A stretch of DNA of 64,000 nucleotides, from contig NZ_QRAI01000004.1 in the NCBI RefSeq assembly GCF_014336955.1, positions 62,001 through 126,000 of the forward strand, read 5' to 3'. This DNA comes from Saccharophagus sp. K07. Its GTDB lineage: Bacteria; Pseudomonadota; Gammaproteobacteria; Pseudomonadales; Cellvibrionaceae. Both the position numbers and the translations under genes were made by a program. Position 1 is the first letter of the stretch; each line of letters begins with the position of its first letter. Below, in pieces: positions 52,496 through 61,089 of the stretch. The notes beneath the pieces were generated by a model that worked only from the letters and a program-made list of their open reading frames with translations, did no database searches and was not told the origin of the DNA.

Positions 52496-53464
52496 TCAGG
52501 TGTAATAGATGCTCGACCGGTTCCGCCCCGCCCGTTTGGCGTTGTAAAGGCCGCGGTCGGCGGTGTCGATCCACATGGTGGGGTCGGTGATTTTGGGGGT
52601 GAGTTCGGCGATGCCGAGGCTGATGGTGTAGTTGATGACGTGCTCTTCATAGGCCACGGATGAGGCTTCAACGGAGGTGCGCAAACGTTCCGCCACAATC
52701 TCTGCGCCAGTGGCGTCGGTGTCCACCAGTATCACCGCAAACTCCTCGCCGCCGTAGCGCCCCGCCACATCCGAATCGCGCAAGCTACTTACTAAGGCGG
52801 CCGCTGTGCGGCGGATGACTTCGTCGCCCGCAGGATGACCGTAGGTATCGTTGATATCTTTGAAATGGTCAATGTCCAGCATGATCAGCGAGCTTGCGCG
52901 GTGATAACGCTGATAGCGTTTGAATTCCTGCCGCAGGGACTGCTCCCAGGCTTTGCGATTGAGCAAACCCGTCAGCCCGTCCGTGCGGTTGATATGTTGC
53001 AGCTGCTCGTTGGCCTGCTGCAGCTGCTCGCGGTGGATCGCTACTTCGGTCACGTCGTAAATGATCACGCAGACATGATTGACCTCCCCCTGGGCGTTGG
53101 TTAGGGGCAGCATGGTGCAGTTCTGGTACATGAATTTGGCAGAGCCGGTGACCGGGCGGTAATTCTTGAAGTGAAACAGGTAGGGGCGCTGTTCCCAGGT
53201 GGTAAACGCAGCGGTTTGCAGCACTGCAACCGTCTCGATTTTGCGGCGAAACCAGGTTTCCGGAAGTTCGGGGAAAATATCGAAAATATTTTGATTCAGT
53301 ACGGCTTCCGGTGCTTTGGCGCTGTGGTTTTGCATAAACCCGTTCCACAGCCGGATGTGCATGTTCAGATCGACCACCACCAGACCCACATCTATGTTGT
53401 GCAATATGTCCATTACCCAGTGGAGTTCATTGGCGAAATCTGGGGTGGTAGGGGTCATATTCAC
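52496..53464 (-). CDS. PAS-GGDEF diguanylate cyclase
   Basis: 322 residues from a GTG at 53464, overlapping the CheC-like stop in a GTGA (ATG at 53458 is an alternative). PAS domain about 15-140 (ILHNIDVGLVVVDLNMHIRL, with ITEDV-like closing IIYDVTEVAI). GGDEF domain from about 160: DGLTGLLNRKAWEQ, IMLDIDHFKDINDTYGHPAG and the active-site GRYGGEEFAVI. An inhibitory RxxD site lies five residues before GGEEF (RDSDVAGRY). It should make cyclic di-GMP with product inhibition. Coupled to the CheC-like protein. Confidence 0.93.
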   Translation of the reverse strand: MNMTPTTPDFANELHWVMDILHNIDVGLVVVDLNMHIRLWNGFMQNHSAKAPEAVLNQNIFDIFPELPETWFRRKIETVAVLQTAAFTTWEQRPYLFHFKNYRPVTGSAKFMYQNCTMLPLTNAQGEVNHVCVIIYDVTEVAIHREQLQQANEQLQHINRTDGLTGLLNRKAWEQSLRQEFKRYQRYHRASSLIMLDIDHFKDINDTYGHPAGDEVIRRTAAALVSSLRDSDVAGRYGGEEFAVILVDTDATGAEIVAERLRTSVEASSVAYEEHVINYTISLGIAELTPKITDPTMWIDTADRGLYNAKRAGRNRSSIYYT

Positions 53465-54072
53465 AACAACAGGTAGTCAAGTTTCTTGCACAACAGGTCA
53501 ATAAACTCCTCAGTGAAAATCACCAGCAGGTCGCAATTGACGTTATAGCCTTCCAATTTATAGTTGATTTCCGTTACCAGCGCCTGTTGCCAAGTGACAG
53601 TTTTGGGATCAAACAGGTTGTCCAGGCGTTGGTGCTGGCCGAGAACCAACGGTGGGCCGAGGCTGAAGGACATATCCAGTTGTACAGCGACACCGCGCAA
53701 AAACGCGCCGAGCAGGACATTGGCGGTGTCCATCAAGAGTTCGCGTTCCGCTTGATGATCCAGCTCGCCATCGTATTTCAGCAGGCGGGAAAGGTCGGAA
53801 AAACTGGTGTCGTTGAAGAGCAGAATCGCCTCCCCGGCGATGCCGCCGCCGATAAATCCCTGGCAGACACCGGAAACCGACGCTGAACCGTCGATGGCGT
53901 TGATCGCCATGGCGATGTCGGATGGGGCAAGAATTTCAATGTGGGGAATGGAGAGCACCACAAACGTATCCAGCAGGCGCGCCAGGCGGTCGCCCGCTTG
54001 TCCCATAGCGATATTCGTCACCTCTTGCAGGCAATCGCGGTAGTCTTCGCTCAGGGTAATAGTGGTGTTCAT
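53461..54072 (-). CDS. CheC-like chemotaxis phosphatase/adaptor
   Basis: 203 residues. Two CheC-type helices are seen: DCLQEVTNIAMGQAGDRLAR at 13-32 and LLMDTANVLLGAFLRGVAVQ near 110. In the first, the E-x2-N dephosphorylation pattern is present; the second reads D-x2-N. Members bind or dephosphorylate CheY-like receivers. It is translationally coupled to the diguanylate cyclase (GTGA), so it may connect receiver phosphorylation to cyclic di-GMP output. No receiver gene is adjacent. Confidence 0.8.
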   Translation of the reverse strand: MNTTITLSEDYRDCLQEVTNIAMGQAGDRLARLLDTFVVLSIPHIEILAPSDIAMAINAIDGSASVSGVCQGFIGGGIAGEAILLFNDTSFSDLSRLLKYDGELDHQAERELLMDTANVLLGAFLRGVAVQLDMSFSLGPPLVLGQHQRLDNLFDPKTVTWQQALVTEINYKLEGYNVNCDLLVIFTEEFIDLLCKKLDYLLL

Positions 54073-54170
54073 GCCTTGCGGCTCTTGGCAAAATCGTGGG
54101 GCGTAATATCTATTCTAGTCGCCGGGCGCTAGAATGCCGCCCGGAATTCATATGACGCGCCCTTTGCTGT

Positions 54171-54821
54171 ATGACAATTCATTTCACTCTTATCCCGGTT
54201 ACCCATTACCAGCAGAACTGTTCACTGGTCTGGTGCGGTGACACAGGTAAAGCGGCCGTGATAGATCCGGGCGGCGATGTGGAACATCTTCTGCAACGAA
54301 TCCAAGCGCAGAAGCTGCAGGTCGAGCAGGTCCTGTTGACTCACGGGCACATCGACCACGCCGGTGGCGCGCGGGCGCTGGCCGATCATCTACAGGTGCC
54401 GATTGTCGGGCCTCATCCCGACGAAACTTTTTGGCTCGATTTGCTGCCGCAACAGGCCCCGATGATGGGATTTGCTGAAGTTCCACCGCTGCGTCCCGAC
54501 CGCTGGTTGCACGAGGGCGACACGGTCAAGGTCGGTGCACAGACACTCGAAGTACTCCACTGCCCAGGCCACACACCGGGGCATATTGTGTTTTTCCACA
54601 GACAAGACGGCATCGCCTGGGTTGGCGATGTCCTTTTCGCCGGCTCCATCGGGCGCACGGATTTCCCGCGCGGCAATTATGAAACCCTGGTGCAGGCCAT
54701 TCGCAGCAAACTTTGGCCGCTGGGGGATCATGTGCGATTCGTGCCCGGTCACGGCCCTATGTCTACCATCGGTGAAGAGCGGCGTAGCAACCCGTTCGTG
54801 GCCGACAAACGTTTCGGTTAA
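54171..54821 (+). CDS. Metallo-beta-lactamase-fold hydrolase (glyoxalase II-like)
   Basis: 216 residues, normal for the YcbL/GloB-like type II family. Metal ligands: T-H58-G-H60-I-D62-H63, His in HCPGHTPGHIVFFH, Asp in VGDVLFAGSIGRTDFPRGN and the final VPGHGPMSTIGEER. The probable reaction is thioester hydrolysis such as S-lactoylglutathione. It lies divergent from the CheC-like gene, 15 bases upstream of a DUF2750 gene. Cytoplasmic. Confidence 0.93.
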   Translation: MTIHFTLIPVTHYQQNCSLVWCGDTGKAAVIDPGGDVEHLLQRIQAQKLQVEQVLLTHGHIDHAGGARALADHLQVPIVGPHPDETFWLDLLPQQAPMMGFAEVPPLRPDRWLHEGDTVKVGAQTLEVLHCPGHTPGHIVFFHRQDGIAWVGDVLFAGSIGRTDFPRGNYETLVQAIRSKLWPLGDHVRFVPGHGPMSTIGEERRSNPFVADKRFG

Positions 54822-54836
54822 TCAAGAGGCAGCGCT

Positions 54837-55205
54837 ATGAGCGAACAATTGGGCGACGATTTTGATCAGAACTACGTGAAGTTTCTCAGCGATGCCATAG
54901 AGACTGGTTGCGTCTGGGCGTTGGAAAGCGATGAAGGATTCGCGCTGTGCGCCTCCATCAACAATGAAGAAATTGACGTGATGCCCATGTGGTCCCAGCC
55001 AGAATATGCTGAATCCCATATCGAAGGCGAATGGAAAAACTATCGCGCGGTGCCTATAGCCCTGGAAGAGCTGCTCGAAGACTGGCTGCCCGGCATGCAC
55101 GAGGATTTGACCTTGGTTGGACCCAACTGGAACAGTGATCTGGAAGGCGATGAAGTCGAACCACTCGATCTGTTGGAAGACTTCGAAGAAAATCTGGAAG
55201 ATTGA
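54837..55205 (+). CDS. DUF2750 protein
   Basis: 122 residues, acidic. FLSDAIETGCVWALESDEGF, then DVMPMWSQPEYAESHI and WKNYRAVPIALEELLEDWLP match DUF2750. No function is established. It lies 15 bases after the MBL hydrolase, with a good ribosome site (AGAGG), so the two form an operon. The last 25 residues are rich in Glu, Asp and Leu. Confidence 0.85.
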   Translation: MSEQLGDDFDQNYVKFLSDAIETGCVWALESDEGFALCASINNEEIDVMPMWSQPEYAESHIEGEWKNYRAVPIALEELLEDWLPGMHEDLTLVGPNWNSDLEGDEVEPLDLLEDFEENLED

Positions 55206-55208
55206 TTT

Positions 55209-55748
55209 TTAGTGCAGACCCGTGGGTTTTTCGCCAGCCAAACGAATACCGAGCACTTTCTGTAACTCGGCGGCGATCTCGGCCACTCCTTGTTGCGGAC
55301 TGCGCACGTAGCGAATACGTCGCTCGGGGTCCACCACCACGATTCCCGGTGTGATGCGGATGTTATATCTCTGCGCCACATTTTCCGCTTGCAGCAACAC
55401 TGGCAAGGTCATTTGGTGTTTTTGCAGAAATGCCTGCGGGTCGTCGTCCTCCCACACGTTCATCAAATAAAACTGAATCGGACGTTCGCCTTTGGCCTGA
55501 TCGAGTTGTCGGATCACCGGCATCAGACTGTTACAGCTTTTGCACCAACTGGCCCAAAAAAACATGACTGTGGTTTTTCCCGCATCGGCCTCCTGATACA
55601 GGGACACAGGCGCGCCCTTCTGATCCATCAAAATCCAATTGGGAGCCACGTCGCCGATCGCACCGCCAGCTGAGACTGAGCGAACAACCAAGCAACAACA
55701 CAGCGCCAGCAACAACACAAATGCATTTTTCCCCCCGATTGTCATCAT
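55209..55748 (-). CDS. Periplasmic thioredoxin-like (TlpA/redoxin) protein
   Basis: 179 residues if started at the ATG at 55748; an ATG at 55784 (AAGGAG upstream) and a TTG at 55823 are also in frame. The signal peptide (FVLLLALCCCLVVRSVSA) precedes a redoxin domain: IGDVAPNWILMDQKGAPVSL, the active site FFWASWCKSCNSLMP (C-x2-C), and the cis-proline ITPGIVVVDPERRIRYV. It probably reduces disulfides or helps cytochrome maturation in the periplasm. Convergent with DUF2750 (3-base gap). Confidence 0.82.
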   Translation of the reverse strand: MMTIGGKNAFVLLLALCCCLVVRSVSAGGAIGDVAPNWILMDQKGAPVSLYQEADAGKTTVMFFWASWCKSCNSLMPVIRQLDQAKGERPIQFYLMNVWEDDDPQAFLQKHQMTLPVLLQAENVAQRYNIRITPGIVVVDPERRIRYVRSPQQGVAEIAAELQKVLGIRLAGEKPTGLH

Positions 55749-56000
55749 TGGTCCAAAGACGCGCAGGTTCGCGGTGTTATAGAACATGATTTGGGGATAC
55801 TCCTTGTTTGCGGTTAGAGCCAAGTGAAGAATATTTCGCCGGAAACTGAAAAACGCGAATAATCGAGACTGTCCCTTTTGATGAAGAACCCCCGCATGGG
55901 TTCACTACAAATACATCGCTAAACATCTTTATCGGAAAAAACGGTGAGTCGAATAGATATAAGTGGAGCGTCAACCAATGCCGATAGGATCGAGAAACTT

Positions 56001-56339
56001 CTAACGTACCACTTCCAAATCGCGCCCAAAAAAATGTCGGTGTAACACTCGGATCATGTTGTGGCGGATAAAGTGTTCCAAGTCCGCCAAATTCGGGAAG
56101 TCGGGTGTCAGCCCTTCGTGCCGGTGAAGCAGCTCCGTACCGTTGGAGCAGATAATTTCACAGGCGAGCAAGTAGGTGTATTGCGGCGACTCGCGAAACG
56201 GAGGGCAACGACGCAGCACTACAAAATTGTAGCCCTGCTGCAGCAAACGAGCGAGGTGTGGATAGAGGTTGTACTCTTCCGCCGAAAAGAGATATTCGGT
56301 TTCCTTGTACACCCGCCGACTGTGGATGTAACTGGTCAT
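56001..56339 (-). CDS. Hypothetical protein
   Basis: 112 residues from an ATG with a GGGGG ribosome site. It is soluble, His- and Tyr-rich (SYIHSRRVYKETEYLFSAEE, VLHRHFFGRDLEVVR), with RRCPPFRESPQYTYLLACE in the middle. No signal peptide, membrane segment or known motif. Isolated between intergenic gaps of 180-250 bases. No family was recognised. Confidence 0.6.
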   Translation of the reverse strand: MTSYIHSRRVYKETEYLFSAEEYNLYPHLARLLQQGYNFVVLRRCPPFRESPQYTYLLACEIICSNGTELLHRHEGLTPDFPNLADLEHFIRHNMIRVLHRHFFGRDLEVVR

Positions 56340-56538
56340 GAATCCCCCAGCGCACCGCCTGCGCTTAAGCGTGGTTGTTATTGTTTTAGCCGAGCAAAAA
56401 AACCGCCCTTGGTCTGGATTAAACCCTGTTCATTTGTTTCGCGGTGTGAGGTCAGTCCCATCCGGCAAGTTTTTATCGGATTATTGCCGAGGCTTATGAC
56501 AAAACTTTGACATTCGTCATGTTGAAAATGGCGCCGCG

Positions 56539-57324
56539 TTACGGATCGCCCGGCGCAAGCGATGCAGGATAAGAACTAGCTTCTGCCCGTTGCCCTATGT
56601 GCTTGCGCCAGGCGGCAAATAACAGGATGGCGATCAACAGTTCCGCGAGATCGCCGCCGTAGTACATCAACTGCGCGGCCGCTTGAATGTCCGCCTGGCT
56701 ATGAGGGGTGGCATAAGGGAATAGATGGATATACATCAATTTACTGCTGATGCCGTGAATCGCCATCGCCAGGAGGAGGATGCTCAAGCGGTCGCGAAAA
56801 CCCGGGCGCGATGGTGCGGGATCCGGACCTGCCATGCTCCACGCAAATAAATAGCCTGCGAGTAAAAAATGCAGGTGAATGAAATGGTGCGACCAGGGTT
56901 GGTGCAACGAGGATCGATATAAAGGTGTGAGATAAAGAACCAGCATGCCGCCGAAGTTGAGAACCAATGCGGTGATCGGATGACACCACAGGCGAATTAT
57001 TCGGCTGTGAAGGAATTGCACACACGCTTTTGCGCCGCGTCTGGGTAAATTGCGCAAGAGCAGACTAATGGGAGCTGCCATTACTAAAAACGTTGGCGCC
57101 ACCATACCAATCAGCAAATGCTGTTGCATATGATGATAAAACGTATGGTGGTCATTCTGATGTAGCGGTGTTACAGCAAAAATAATTAACGCTGTGCCAA
57201 ACCAAAAACTGGCCAAACGCCATAAATTCCAGATGCGTTTTTTCCACAAAATTTGCCTCAATACTCCGGCTGAATATATCAGAGCTAAACTCAGAATCAG
57301 TGTGGTGGGTAAAAAGGGATTCAT
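56539..57324 (-). CDS. CtaG/caa3-type cytochrome oxidase assembly-like membrane protein
   Basis: 261 residues from the ATG at 57324, which overlaps the DUF2243 stop (ATGA). About seven helices. The caa3_CtaG signature is seen as FAVTPLHQNDHHTFYHHMQQ, HLLIGMVAPTFLVMAAPISLL, and LHFLLAGYLFAWSMAGPDP. Members help cytochrome oxidase assembly or bind copper/haem. No oxidase subunit genes are in the window; the partner is DUF2243. Its repeated histidines could bind metal. Confidence 0.85.
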   Translation of the reverse strand: MNPFLPTTLILSLALIYSAGVLRQILWKKRIWNLWRLASFWFGTALIIFAVTPLHQNDHHTFYHHMQQHLLIGMVAPTFLVMAAPISLLLRNLPRRGAKACVQFLHSRIIRLWCHPITALVLNFGGMLVLYLTPLYRSSLHQPWSHHFIHLHFLLAGYLFAWSMAGPDPAPSRPGFRDRLSILLLAMAIHGISSKLMYIHLFPYATPHSQADIQAAAQLMYYGGDLAELLIAILLFAAWRKHIGQRAEASSYPASLAPGDP

Positions 57325-57773
57325 TTGGGATGCATCAGGCGATAGCGCGCGAAGAATATCACTCCAATGATCAACAATAGAATTGCAGCAACGTTCCATG
57401 CGAAGTCGTAAGGCAAAATATTGTTTACACCGTAACGTATTTGGTGAAGCTTCAAGATTTTATGATTAATGGTGCCGTCAAATAACTGGAACCCTCCCGC
57501 ACCCATAAAAAATCCCGCCCAGATTGCAATTATGTCTGCAGCTCCCCTACGGCGCTGCTCCAAAAAAATAAAAAATCCAGCAATAAGTGCCAGTAGTTCT
57601 ACAGCATGGAGTAGGCCATCCGATAGCAGGCCGAAGGTAGGTGTCGCCAGGTCATAAAAATGGTGCCAGCCAAGGAGTTGATGAAAAATAATTTCATCCA
57701 CGGCGGCCATGCAGCCGATACCGAATAATATGCCGGGACCGGTGGGACAGTTCACCAAAGGAAACTTTTCCAT
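57321..57773 (-). CDS. DUF2243 membrane protein
   Basis: 150 residues, four helices, ribosome site GGGTGA. Signature PGILFGIGCMAAVDEIIFHQ, LLGWHHFYDL and GFFMGAGGFQLFDGTINHKI. Membrane His and Glu residues (DEIIFHQ, HH) suggest metal or haem contact. It is coupled to the CtaG-like gene (ATGA overlap), a frequent pair whose function is unknown. Confidence 0.88.
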   Translation of the reverse strand: MEKFPLVNCPTGPGILFGIGCMAAVDEIIFHQLLGWHHFYDLATPTFGLLSDGLLHAVELLALIAGFFIFLEQRRRGAADIIAIWAGFFMGAGGFQLFDGTINHKILKLHQIRYGVNNILPYDFAWNVAAILLLIIGVIFFARYRLMHPK

Positions 57774-57804
57774 TAGGTCACCCAGAGAGAAAATAATCTC
57801 GCTA

Positions 57805-57850
57805 GAGAAAAACGGATTGATCTAAAAGGGAGCATCTAGATCAATCCGTT
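57805..57850 (-). terminator. Rho-independent terminator of the ferritin-like operon
   Basis: Perfect 14-base arms AACGGATTGATCTA (57811-57824) and TAGATCAATCCGTT (57837-57850) with a 12-base loop. Read on the minus strand, GTTTTTC follows the stem. It lies 28 bases past the ferritin-like stop. Confidence 0.85.
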
Positions 57851-57878
57851 GGACAAACAATTGCCCTATGCGGATGTT

Positions 57879-58619
57879 CTATTTCATGGCTGCCATTTTG
57901 GCTTGGCTGCGCACACTTTCTTCATACCATTGGCGAATATGGCGCAGGTGCACATCTTCTTGTTCCAGCGCATGTTGAAATCGACTGGCCATATCCGTCA
58001 TGTGCATGTCTTCGGCCAGCTTCATCAACAATTCCCAGGCTGCATTATCCGCCATCTCTATCGCCAGCATGGCTTGTAGGCTTTGACTAATGCTGGTGCG
58101 CGGGTCGGAAATGACTTTCATCAAGCCCGATGCCGCTACGCCTGATGCATCCGCATCGGGGGTTTGGGCGGTAGGGTCAGCGCCAATTTGTTTTAAGCAG
58201 TCCGCAAGCAACTCAAAATGCTCTTCTTCCTGCCGGCGAAATTCTTCCAACTTGTCGATGGGAAGTTGTACATCGGGCGATAGATCGTTAGGAGAATGCA
58301 GACATTTTGCAATTAATTGCTCATAGACGCGCACACCTGTTCGCTCGTACGCCAAGCGCTCACCTAATTTATTGATAAAAACTTCCGGATGTTTGCCGGA
58401 TGCCATTTTGATAACAGTTTTAATCATGCTTTTGGCGGTCCCTGGTAAAGGAACAGAGCCAAGGGGTTCAGCATTTTCCAGGAAAAAATCTTCGATGGTG
58501 GACTTTGTCGTAGCGCCATTGGTAGTGGTCGGTATATCTTCATCCACATGCATCATCTTTTTAATCAGAATCGGCGACATATCTATGCCGGTGCGATTCA
58601 TGCCCAAATGTTGGTCCAT
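57879..58619 (-). CDS. Ferritin-like protein (short)
   Basis: 246 residues, ribosome site GAGGG. Helical, with the paired metal-binding pattern of ferritin-like proteins: LAYERTGVRVYEQLIAK, EEFRRQEEEHFELLADCL (E-x2-H), LQAMLAIEMADNAAWELLM and LEQEDVHLRHIRQWYEE (E-x2-H). An N-terminal 60-residue extension is polar. Probable di-iron oxidase or stress protein; cytoplasmic. Second gene of a pair with the larger ferritin-like protein (28 bases upstream). Confidence 0.75.
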   Translation of the reverse strand: MDQHLGMNRTGIDMSPILIKKMMHVDEDIPTTTNGATTKSTIEDFFLENAEPLGSVPLPGTAKSMIKTVIKMASGKHPEVFINKLGERLAYERTGVRVYEQLIAKCLHSPNDLSPDVQLPIDKLEEFRRQEEEHFELLADCLKQIGADPTAQTPDADASGVAASGLMKVISDPRTSISQSLQAMLAIEMADNAAWELLMKLAEDMHMTDMASRFQHALEQEDVHLRHIRQWYEESVRSQAKMAAMK

Positions 58620-58647
58620 AATGATTGCCCTCTAAAAAGTTGTCGAC

Positions 58648-59811
58648 CTATGCGATTTTTTTCGCCAGTTCAGTACCTGGTTGCCAGCGGTAGTTCATGG
58701 CGACGGCGTCGCTGGGTGAACCGGTGGAATTGAGTTGCTCGCGATAACGTTTGGAGGCTTCTCCTTCCTCGGTCTTGTGGACGAATTCCGTTCCGCGTGC
58801 GCGCAAGTCGATTTCTTCGCTCAAGGTTTTGCGCACGAATTCGCGTTGACTTTGATAGGCGATGGGATCGGGCAGTCTTTCTGGCAATATTTCCGCCGGA
58901 TCGCGCCGCTCATATTTCTTGAATAAAGCCATTACTTTATTCAGATGACCCAACTCGTAATCCAGAAAACGTTCCCAAATCGCTTTTATCCTTGGATTGG
59001 ATTCTGTCTCCATGCAGCTGTAGTAGTTATAAACTTCGTTTGCTTCATACAGCAGCCATTTTTCCAGCCAGGTTTCATTGGGGTCGATAATCGAGCCATA
59101 TTGCGTAACGTGCTGTTCCTCGATGGAAGCAATTTCTGCATAAAGTGCGCGTGCAACCGGGTCGCTAAATGTTGGCCCAATATTCATGTAGTAATCACGC
59201 GTCTGATATTCACCGGAAAAAATCGTCAGCGCATTTAATTTGGAGATAGGATCCGTTGCGTGTTTGTCATAGGGCTCGCGCAAATCATCTTCGGGTGCGC
59301 GGTGTTCTACACTGGTAGGTCTGCCGGGCAGAATATCGGTGTAGCACTGCAAAATATTATTGGCGTCTTTGCCTTCCACGCGATCCATCAGCGCAGAATA
59401 TCGATACATATGATCGAAATCTTCCAGCAAGCCAAAACGGTACGCCTGAGCTAAATATTCATCTGGTTCTTGCTGGGCAATGGCGGCGGTGACTTCAATG
59501 GCAACCTGCTCATAACCAATCGTAGTTTCCAGTGGCGAATGGTCGGCCCCGAGCAGCCAATTAATCATGGTTTGTTGATGGTGTTCGACGCGTCTTATAT
59601 CCGCTAATGCATAGCGCAACGCGGGGTTGAATTGGCCGCACATATGAGAAAATCGATTGACCTGCTGTTCAATTCCATTCATCAAAATCACACGTACGCG
59701 TGTGAAAGCATCATCATCGAGTTTGCTCAGCGGTTTTGGCGTCAGTTCTCGCCAAGTGAATTTTTGCTGCTCCAGGGGGGTTCCCCGTGCATCCAATAGT
59801 GTAATGGTCAT
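58648..59811 (-). CDS. Ferritin-like protein (long)
   Basis: 387 residues, ribosome site GAGGG. Helical, with several E-x2-H elements: ADIRRVEHHQQTMINWLLG, IASIEEQHVTQYGSII and LDYELGHLNKVMALFKKYE. ETTIGYEQVAIEVTAA adds a glutamate helix. This points to a four-helix di-iron fold, possibly doubled, but no named family is certain. It precedes the shorter ferritin-like gene in one operon. Confidence 0.6.
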   Translation of the reverse strand: MTITLLDARGTPLEQQKFTWRELTPKPLSKLDDDAFTRVRVILMNGIEQQVNRFSHMCGQFNPALRYALADIRRVEHHQQTMINWLLGADHSPLETTIGYEQVAIEVTAAIAQQEPDEYLAQAYRFGLLEDFDHMYRYSALMDRVEGKDANNILQCYTDILPGRPTSVEHRAPEDDLREPYDKHATDPISKLNALTIFSGEYQTRDYYMNIGPTFSDPVARALYAEIASIEEQHVTQYGSIIDPNETWLEKWLLYEANEVYNYYSCMETESNPRIKAIWERFLDYELGHLNKVMALFKKYERRDPAEILPERLPDPIAYQSQREFVRKTLSEEIDLRARGTEFVHKTEEGEASKRYREQLNSTGSPSDAVAMNYRWQPGTELAKKIA

Positions 59812-60037
59812 AAAGCACCCTCACCTCGATAGTGGTAGGAGACCATCGGCAATGCAAGCGGTATACCGCAAGGTTGCAAAATCAACATCTAATAAAAAAT
59901 GCGATATTGCTTAACAAGATGGAGAAAGAAAAATTACAGGAGGAAATGGGTGAGGTAACGGATTTATCCGTTATAAGCATGTAGGAATTACAAATAAGTG
60001 CGTTAAATGGTTTTGGTTTGCTGCGATTGAATTAATT

Positions 60038-60058
60038 AAGCGCCGCACAGCGGCGCTT
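60038..60058 (-). terminator. Terminator of the DUF3014 gene
   Basis: Perfect 9-base stem AAGCGCCGC / GCGGCGCTT with an ACA loop. On the minus strand it is followed by TAATTAATTC, and it starts 6 bases after the DUF3014 stop. Confidence 0.75.
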
Positions 60059-60063
60059 GCTTT

Positions 60064-60900
60064 TTATTGCAGTTGATCCAAAAGATCTTGCGCTAATTTT
60101 TTTAAACGTTGCGTATTTTCAGGTCCTATGCGAAACAATAATTTTTCCACTGCGGAGCGTTGTTCCAGTTCCGCTGTAGAAAAACGATAAGCAACGGATG
60201 GCCGTGCAAGCGTCGCATCTGGCGGTGGTGCCGGAGCTTTGACGATGCGGGTCAGTGCCCGAATAGTCACTTCGCGGAAATCCCCCTTTCTTACGCCAAG
60301 TTCCTCGTAAGCCTGCTCCAGCAACGGGTAGTAGCGTTCGTACATCTGCAGCAATTTTTCCGGGCCGACCTTTTCCAGACTTTCCAAGTAAGGTGTGTAA
60401 CGCGCGTAGTTCTCGGCACTGATGGTCCAGGCTTCGCCGTTGTTAGCGGCGCTAAACGGCGTTTGCGGATCCTGAAACGGCCGGTATTGGCTCACCAGCT
60501 TTCCTTCTTCAAGAGCATTGACCGCGCGGACAAATTTGCGGATCAGATGGTCTTGGATCAGCCAGGATTGGAAGCTGCCTTCGGATGATTCCAACAAATA
60601 ACTGAGAACAACCGCGTCGCTGCGATCCAGAGGTGGAAGTTTGCCCGCAGGTTCAGATGATTGCCGAGGCGCTTCCACGAGGGGGGCAGCCGCTTCAGTG
60701 TCTCCGGGCGGAGCCGGGTCGGGCGGCAAAGCAATCTCCGGTGCAACCTCGGCAACAGGAGCGGGTGGCAGAACCGTCGGCTCTGTTTTTGGCTTATTGC
60801 GCAGCAGCATCCAGTAAACTGCGCCGCCAATGGCGACAAGGGCAACCACTAACAACAGGATCGGAAAGGTTTTATTGCGACCGTATTCAGATTCATTCAT
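60064..60900 (-). CDS. DUF3014 inner-membrane protein
   Basis: 278 residues. One N-terminal helix (FPILLLVVALVAIGGAVYWM), a Pro/Ala-rich periplasmic linker (about 35-90), then DUF3014: LPPLDRSDAVVLSYLLESSE, DHLIRKFVRAVNALEEGKLV, YARYTPYLESLEKVGPEKLL and RFSTAELEQRSAVEKLLFRI. The family has no known role. Single gene with its own terminator. Confidence 0.88.
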   Translation of the reverse strand: MNESEYGRNKTFPILLLVVALVAIGGAVYWMLLRNKPKTEPTVLPPAPVAEVAPEIALPPDPAPPGDTEAAAPLVEAPRQSSEPAGKLPPLDRSDAVVLSYLLESSEGSFQSWLIQDHLIRKFVRAVNALEEGKLVSQYRPFQDPQTPFSAANNGEAWTISAENYARYTPYLESLEKVGPEKLLQMYERYYPLLEQAYEELGVRKGDFREVTIRALTRIVKAPAPPPDATLARPSVAYRFSTAELEQRSAVEKLLFRIGPENTQRLKKLAQDLLDQLQ

Positions 60901-61089
60901 AGCTATTGTCCGGATAGTTTTTCACCGCAACGGAATGTGGCGGAGTGAACTACTGCTGATAGAGGCTACTTTGGCAGAAAAGTTTATTCTGGTTATAGAT
61001 CCCTCCGTATATATCTAACTCGTGTAGTCTGTCGCACGCTGTTTGTTGCCGAACCTTTTGCGAAGTTTGGCGGGATACCCTCGCCGGGA

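Noticed and set aside
59939..59990. 12-codon frame with AGGAGG just upstream, containing an 18-bp palindrome (59956-59973)
   Set aside because: The ribosome site is only two bases from the ATG and the peptide is too short to support; likely chance.
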